A stretch of DNA of 38,099 nucleotides, from the NCBI GenBank assembly GCA_946408655.1, contig CAMJTE010000004.1, positions 1 through 38,099 of the forward strand. The letters run 5' to 3'. A program made the position numbers and the translations under genes. This DNA comes from an uncultured Caryophanales bacterium. Lineage in GTDB: Bacteria > Bacillota_I > Bacilli_A > RF39 > UBA660. Below the pieces are notes generated by a model. The model was not told the DNA's origin. It ran no database searches and worked only from the letters and a program-made list of their open reading frames with translations. Below, one piece after another: positions 34,276 to 38,099 of this stretch (its first letter is position 1; each line of letters opens with the position of its first letter).

Positions 34276-35367
34276 ATGAGGAAATCTAGGGGATTTGCCT
34301 TAGTTGAAACATTAATAGTATCAACTATAATCGCAACTATACTTATATATGTATTTGTTCAGTTTAATGCTTTACAAAGTGAATATAATGAATCATTTAA
34401 ATACAATGATGTTGATGATTTATATAAATTAGATAGTATTAAAAGTTATATTAACTCACTAGATAATACTGCAAAGACTAATATAATTACTAAAATAACT
34501 AGTGATGATATAATTATTATGGATAATGAAGATAATACTTATACAAATATTACATATTTTGATAATCAAAATGATTTATTAAATAATCTAGGAATTAAAA
34601 CATTAGTATTTACTAAAGCAGATATAAATAATGTAGATACTAGTAATCTTTCTAGAAACATAAAAAATATGATAAAAAAAATAGATAATAAAAGTGATAA
34701 CTATAGAATAATTGCAGAGTTTAATAATGGAAATTGCGCAACTATAACAATAAGTTTTTTGATATCTGAATTTGAATATGATAGCGATGGAAATAAGTAT
34801 AATATAGTTGAATATTTGGAGAGTACAGGAACACAATATATTGATACAGAATATATTCCTGATATTAATACAGGTTTTTATATGGATTTTATTTTAAATG
34901 ACCAAATTAGTTCATCTGGTAAAAGAATATTTGGTAGTTCTAAGCGAAACGATGGCTTTTGGGGCGGAATTATGTTATCTTCATGGGCAAATTATACTGG
35001 TGGCCAATTTGCATATGGAGAAAGATCTGTTAATTATGATCCAAAACTTGTAAGTGGTGAAAGAATGTGGATTAATCTTTCGAAAAAAAAATATACATCA
35101 TCAACAGGAGCTAATTTATCATTATCTCAATCAAGCACTTTTTTAGATGATTTATATGGTTCGTTATATATGTTTAATGTTCATACAGAAAATATGGCAG
35201 CCGTTTCAACAAGTTTAAAACTCTATTATTTAAAGATATATAATAATGAAACTCTAGTTCGTGATTATATCCCAGTAATTGATTCATCAAGTCGGCCATG
35301 TTTATTTGATGAAGTTAGCAAGACATGTTACTATAATCAGGGAACAGGCGAATTTCTTTATGGTTAG
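34276..35367 (+). CDS. Type IV prepilin-like protein fused to a LamG-like surface domain (copy 1)
   Basis: Probable pilin or pseudopilin exposed on the cell surface, 363 residues from ATG 34276 (the ATG at 34267 is too close to the AAGGAA site). The N-terminus MRKSRGFALVETLIV is a class III signal: cleavage after G6, Phe at +1, Glu at +5 (E11), then a hydrophobic helix to about residue 28. A pilin-like segment runs to about 170. From about 175 begins a LamG/concanavalin-like module opening with YLESTGTQYIDT and ending LVRDYIPVIDSSSRPCLFDE, then CYYNQGTGEFLYG, a pattern common in gut bacterial surface proteins. Two cysteines near the end may form a disulfide. The second prepilin shares this architecture. 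Confidence 0.8.
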   Translation: MRKSRGFALVETLIVSTIIATILIYVFVQFNALQSEYNESFKYNDVDDLYKLDSIKSYINSLDNTAKTNIITKITSDDIIIMDNEDNTYTNITYFDNQNDLLNNLGIKTLVFTKADINNVDTSNLSRNIKNMIKKIDNKSDNYRIIAEFNNGNCATITISFLISEFEYDSDGNKYNIVEYLESTGTQYIDTEYIPDINTGFYMDFILNDQISSSGKRIFGSSKRNDGFWGGIMLSSWANYTGGQFAYGERSVNYDPKLVSGERMWINLSKKKYTSSTGANLSLSQSSTFLDDLYGSLYMFNVHTENMAAVSTSLKLYYLKIYNNETLVRDYIPVIDSSSRPCLFDEVSKTCYYNQGTGEFLYG

Positions 35368-35669
35368 TGAGATAACTAATTTAAATGTTAAAGATATAAT
35401 TTAAAAAAAACGTGTAATTAATTAAACTTTGAGAACTATAATTATAAAAATTTAAGAAATTACTAAAATTTTGTTGTAAAAAGTATTATAATTGCTTGCT
35501 TTAATAAATATACTAACTGCAATTAGTATCATTTAATTAATTTAGTTATATCATTTTTCCTTTTAATTTAATTTAATTTAATTTGAATCAGTGTCATCTA
35601 TTGACTTTCTACGAATTATTAGGTAGGCTCATAATAGAAAATAATATTATAATGGGAGGAAATAATTTT
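35368..35669. other. Intergenic region between prepilin genes with a 5-base tandem repeat
   Basis: About 300 AT-rich bases. Notable is TTTAA repeated 4.6 times (35562-35584), 86 bases before the second prepilin's start. A weak promoter TTGACT (35601-35606), 17 bases, TAGGCT is possible. No gene is supported. Confidence 0.45.
35562..35584. repeat. TTTAA tandem repeat
   Basis: Four complete TTTAA units plus TTT. Pentanucleotide tracts upstream of surface-protein genes can change length by slippage; whether this one does is unknown. Confidence 0.75.
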
Positions 35670-36755
35670 ATGAATAATAAAGGTTTTACAACAGTTGAAC
35701 TTATTACATCTTTCTCTATAGCTTCAGTTATCATGCTTGTGTTATTCAATGTAATAATAATAATGAGAGATAATATGAGTGATATAAATTCAAAAACAAA
35801 TATGTTAGTAGCGAAAGATAATCTATCTTATAAAATTAACAAAAGACTAAATGAAAAAGACCTTACTAGTCTTACTATGTGTGAAGATGGAGATAAGTGT
35901 TACTTATTTACATATAGTGATTCTACTACGGATAAATTAGTATATAATACAGACTCAATTACATTTAATAACTATACATTTGAAATAACTAGTGATATTA
36001 CGGTTAATGAACCTACTGTTACTGAACATTATGATTCAATGAATAGTACAATATATGATGGATATCTTATAATTAATATTCCAATATCTATAAATAATAA
36101 AGATTATTCTATTAAGACAGTAAAGCATATTAATAGTGAGAATGTGATTATTGATATTCTTAAATATGAATATGATAAAAGCGGTAATCATTATACTATT
36201 GTTAATTATTTAGAAAGTACGGGAACGCAGTATATTGATACTGGTGTTACACTTCCATTTAAAGTTGAAATAAGAACTCAATTTATTAGTTTTCAATCAC
36301 AACAATATTCCATTTTTGGACTTGAAAACAATAGATCACCTTGGAAAGCGTCATACATTCGTATAGATAATACAAGAAGGTTTAAAAGCAATTGTCTAAG
36401 TGAAAATTTAGTAGATTTAGGAAGTTCTGATTTGATAATTCACGATTATGTATTTAGTTGTTCTAGTAATTCTTCTTCATTAATAATGGATGGAATAACC
36501 AAAACAGACATAACTATATCAAGTGAAACTATTAGTTACACTAATTACTTATTTGCAGCAAATAGCGGTGGAACACCTAAACACTTTATGAACGGAAGAA
36601 TATATTACGCAAAATTTTATTCAGATGTTAATTTTAATACTCTAGTCCGAGATTACATACCAGTTATTGATTCATCTAGTCGTCCTTGTTTATTTGATAA
36701 AGTAGAGAAGAAATGTTATTATAATCAAGGTACAGGAGAATTCTTATATGGGTAA
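35670..36755 (+). CDS. Type IV prepilin-like protein fused to a LamG-like surface domain (copy 2)
   Basis: 361 residues from ATG 35670, behind GGGAGGA; the open frame extends upstream to 35583 but without a ribosome binding site and across noncoding repeats. The class III signal is MNNKGFTTVEL: cleavage after G5, Phe +1, Glu +5 (E10), then a hydrophobic helix to about 33. Residues about 40-170 form the pilin body. From about 178 YLESTGTQYIDTGV opens a LamG-like domain ending LVRDYIPVIDSSSRPCLFDK and CYYNQGTGEFLYG, nearly identical at its edges to copy 1 but divergent in the middle. Together with copy 1 it suggests duplicated pilus-tip or adhesive pilins with diversified binding faces; this is inference. 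Confidence 0.8.
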   Translation: MNNKGFTTVELITSFSIASVIMLVLFNVIIIMRDNMSDINSKTNMLVAKDNLSYKINKRLNEKDLTSLTMCEDGDKCYLFTYSDSTTDKLVYNTDSITFNNYTFEITSDITVNEPTVTEHYDSMNSTIYDGYLIINIPISINNKDYSIKTVKHINSENVIIDILKYEYDKSGNHYTIVNYLESTGTQYIDTGVTLPFKVEIRTQFISFQSQQYSIFGLENNRSPWKASYIRIDNTRRFKSNCLSENLVDLGSSDLIIHDYVFSCSSNSSSLIMDGITKTDITISSETISYTNYLFAANSGGTPKHFMNGRIYYAKFYSDVNFNTLVRDYIPVIDSSSRPCLFDKVEKKCYYNQGTGEFLYG

Positions 36756-36774
36756 GTTATATTGATTGTTATTT

Positions 36775-36800
36775 AGATAAGTGTAATGCTTATCTTTTTT
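36775..36800 (+). terminator. Terminator of the second prepilin gene
   Basis: AGATAAG (36775-36781) and CTTATCT (36789-36795) with loop TGTAATG, then six T residues. The same stem and loop recur after the next gene at 37848. Confidence 0.8.
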
Positions 36801-36897
36801 ATTGTGCACACACCTCTCCCTTAATTTTCTTCAACAAATTTGTCATAAAAAAAGGAAATTGGAAAGTTTTGTTGAATAATAATAGTAGAGGGGAAAT

Positions 36898-36955
36898 TAA
36901 GTATTATTCTTAATTTAGATTGGGGGGATGAGTAATAATTCAAGAATAATACTTA
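36898..36955. repeat. 14-bp perfect inverted repeat before the Rpn gene
   Basis: TAAGTATTATTCTT (36898-36911) and AAGAATAATACTTA (36942-36955), with a 30-base loop containing GGGGGG-ATG. It lies 25 bases before the Rpn-family start codon, inside the likely 5' leader. It could be a regulatory hairpin or an element end. Confidence 0.7.
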
Positions 36956-36980
36956 TTAGTACCTTAGAAAGAGAGGTTTT

Positions 36981-37832
36981 ATGGTTAATGTATATAATAA
37001 AGTGCTAGATGAAGATGAGGTCATACCTGTATACTTTGATAAATGTTTTAAGTTAATTTTTGGTGATTCTAATCACCTAGAAAGGCTAAATAGTTTTCTA
37101 TCTGTTATTTTACAGAAGGATGTAAAAGTAGTTAGTTTACTTAATCCTGAATTAATTGGTGATAATAGAGAGAATAAGAAAAATACAGTTGATTTGGTTT
37201 GCAAGTTAAATCATGAGTATGTATCAATAGAAATTAATACTTCATTTGGGCAAAAAGTGATTAATAGAAACTTATCTTTTATATTTCGAATGATAGGAAA
37301 AGAATTAAAGCCAGGTGAAGATTATACAGAGATAAGTAATTATTATCAGATTAATCTTAACACGATTGATTACAAGAAAGAACATTATGATGTTGTTTAT
37401 TTAACAATTGTGAATACAGGTTCAATTTATTCTAAATCAATTGAAATAATTAACATAAATATTTTATATTATGCTAAATTATGTTACAATATAACTAACA
37501 AGGACGAATTATCCGAAACTGATATATGGTTAGGAATTATTGGTACTAATAGTAAATCAGTTATTGATAAAATAACAAAGGATAATACAGTTTTAAAGGA
37601 GATTGGTGATATTGTGAAAAAATTTAGTGAAGATGATGATTTAGTATTTGAGTATAATCGTGAAAAACTAATGATGGATGATATGAAGGAAGTTTTAACT
37701 AAAGAAGTAACTAAAAAGGTAACTGAAAAGAATACTTTAGATATTGCTCGTAAGATGAAACAATTAGGTTCAGATGCAACTTTTATATCTGAAGTTACTG
37801 GTTTAACTATTGAAAAAATAGATGAACTCTAA
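36981..37832 (+). CDS. Rpn family recombination-promoting nuclease / putative transposase (PD-(D/E)XK)
   Basis: 283-residue protein of the Rpn/PDDEXK_2 family, whose E. coli members promote RecA-independent recombination and are often labelled putative transposases. The N-terminal core shows DKCFKLIFGDSNHLERLNSFL, then NTVDLVCKLNHEYVSIEINTSF, corresponding to the catalytic Asp and the usual E-x-Q/K strand (here E-I-N, a deviation). The C-terminus NTLDIARKMKQLG, TGLTIEKIDEL matches the remnant after uvrA. Start ATG 36981 follows GAGAGG. A 14-bp inverted repeat precedes it, and near-identical terminator hairpins flank it on both sides. Confidence 0.85.
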   Translation: MVNVYNKVLDEDEVIPVYFDKCFKLIFGDSNHLERLNSFLSVILQKDVKVVSLLNPELIGDNRENKKNTVDLVCKLNHEYVSIEINTSFGQKVINRNLSFIFRMIGKELKPGEDYTEISNYYQINLNTIDYKKEHYDVVYLTIVNTGSIYSKSIEIININILYYAKLCYNITNKDELSETDIWLGIIGTNSKSVIDKITKDNTVLKEIGDIVKKFSEDDDLVFEYNREKLMMDDMKEVLTKEVTKKVTEKNTLDIARKMKQLGSDATFISEVTGLTIEKIDEL

Positions 37833-37847
37833 TTTATTTTGTTAATT

Positions 37848-37876
37848 AGATAAGTGTAATGCTTATCTATTCTTTT
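37848..37876 (+). terminator. Terminator of the Rpn gene
   Basis: AGATAAG (37848-37854) and CTTATCT (37862-37868) with loop TGTAATG, followed by ATTCTTTT; same hairpin as at 36775 but a poorer T run. Confidence 0.65.
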
Positions 37877-38099
37877 GTACTTTTAATTAGTTTTCATTTT
37901 ACTAAATATATGTCTTATTTTTTGTATAGATTAATGGTTAAATGTGTGAAGGTATAGACGGTAGTAGTAATATAAAGGTATATTATATATTTTTATTTTA
38001 TGTTTTGGGTAAATCTGTAGGTATAAATGTACAGAGTTTAAAATATTAGGGATTTTTCAAAAATAAAAGTCACAATTTAATTAGCCCATGGAGTAATAA
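37877..38099. other. Window end without recognisable feature
   Basis: AT-rich sequence with stop codons in all frames; no gene, RNA or strong promoter seen. Confidence 0.5.

Overview
The window looks like a chromosomal segment from a very AT-rich, Gram-positive-type bacterium, most likely an uncultured gut lineage of Bacilli close to the RF39/Mycoplasmatota-like groups. The evidence is the strongly AT-biased codon use, Bacillus-like gene families (rpsP-khpA, a YqgP-type rhomboid, VanY peptidases, a SpoVIF homologue), good Shine-Dalgarno sites and sigma-A-type promoters. TGA is used as a stop codon (for example at the end of truB), so the Mycoplasma code 4 does not apply. Lineage is inferred from gene content only.

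Layout: 14-3996 is housekeeping (cca, a short membrane protein, tspO, rhomboid protease, rpsP-khpA). About 4010-11590 is an accessory region: a solitary MvaI/BcnI-like nuclease, a tandem-HTH regulator, a small orphan protein, a predicted ~100-nt structured RNA, a ClpX-like AAA+ ATPase, a MobV relaxase with an oriT-like region, and a large serine recombinase, ending beside tRNA-Ile(CAU) and tRNA-Leu(UAG). It reads as an integrative mobilizable element with cargo, though its exact ends were not found. The recombinase has an elaborate 5' leader: strong promoter, a hairpin holding the ribosome binding site, a 16-codon leader peptide and a terminator.

11883-29630 is again mostly chromosomal: cysS, a membrane-anchored serpin, truB (apparently a leaderless mRNA), a sugar nucleotidyltransferase, two tandem VanY peptidases, a membrane protein next to spoVIF, a U32 peptidase/EEP hydrolase/orphan operon, glmS and uvrA. 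29657-31444 holds a remnant of an Rpn-type nuclease and a DUF4143 ATPase.

31480-36755 is a small type IV pilus-like surface locus: a PilB/ComGA-type ATPase with a ~500-residue acidic and lysine-rich repeat tail, divergent from two prepilins, each fused to the same LamG-like surface domain. A full-length Rpn-family protein (36981-37832) follows, preceded by a 14-bp inverted repeat. The last ~230 bases hold nothing recognisable.

Most promising for new biology are the recombinase attenuator leader, the cloverleaf-like minus-strand RNA at 5905-6008, the pilin-LamG pair with its repeat-tailed ATPase, and the ClpX-like ATPase paired with a relaxase.
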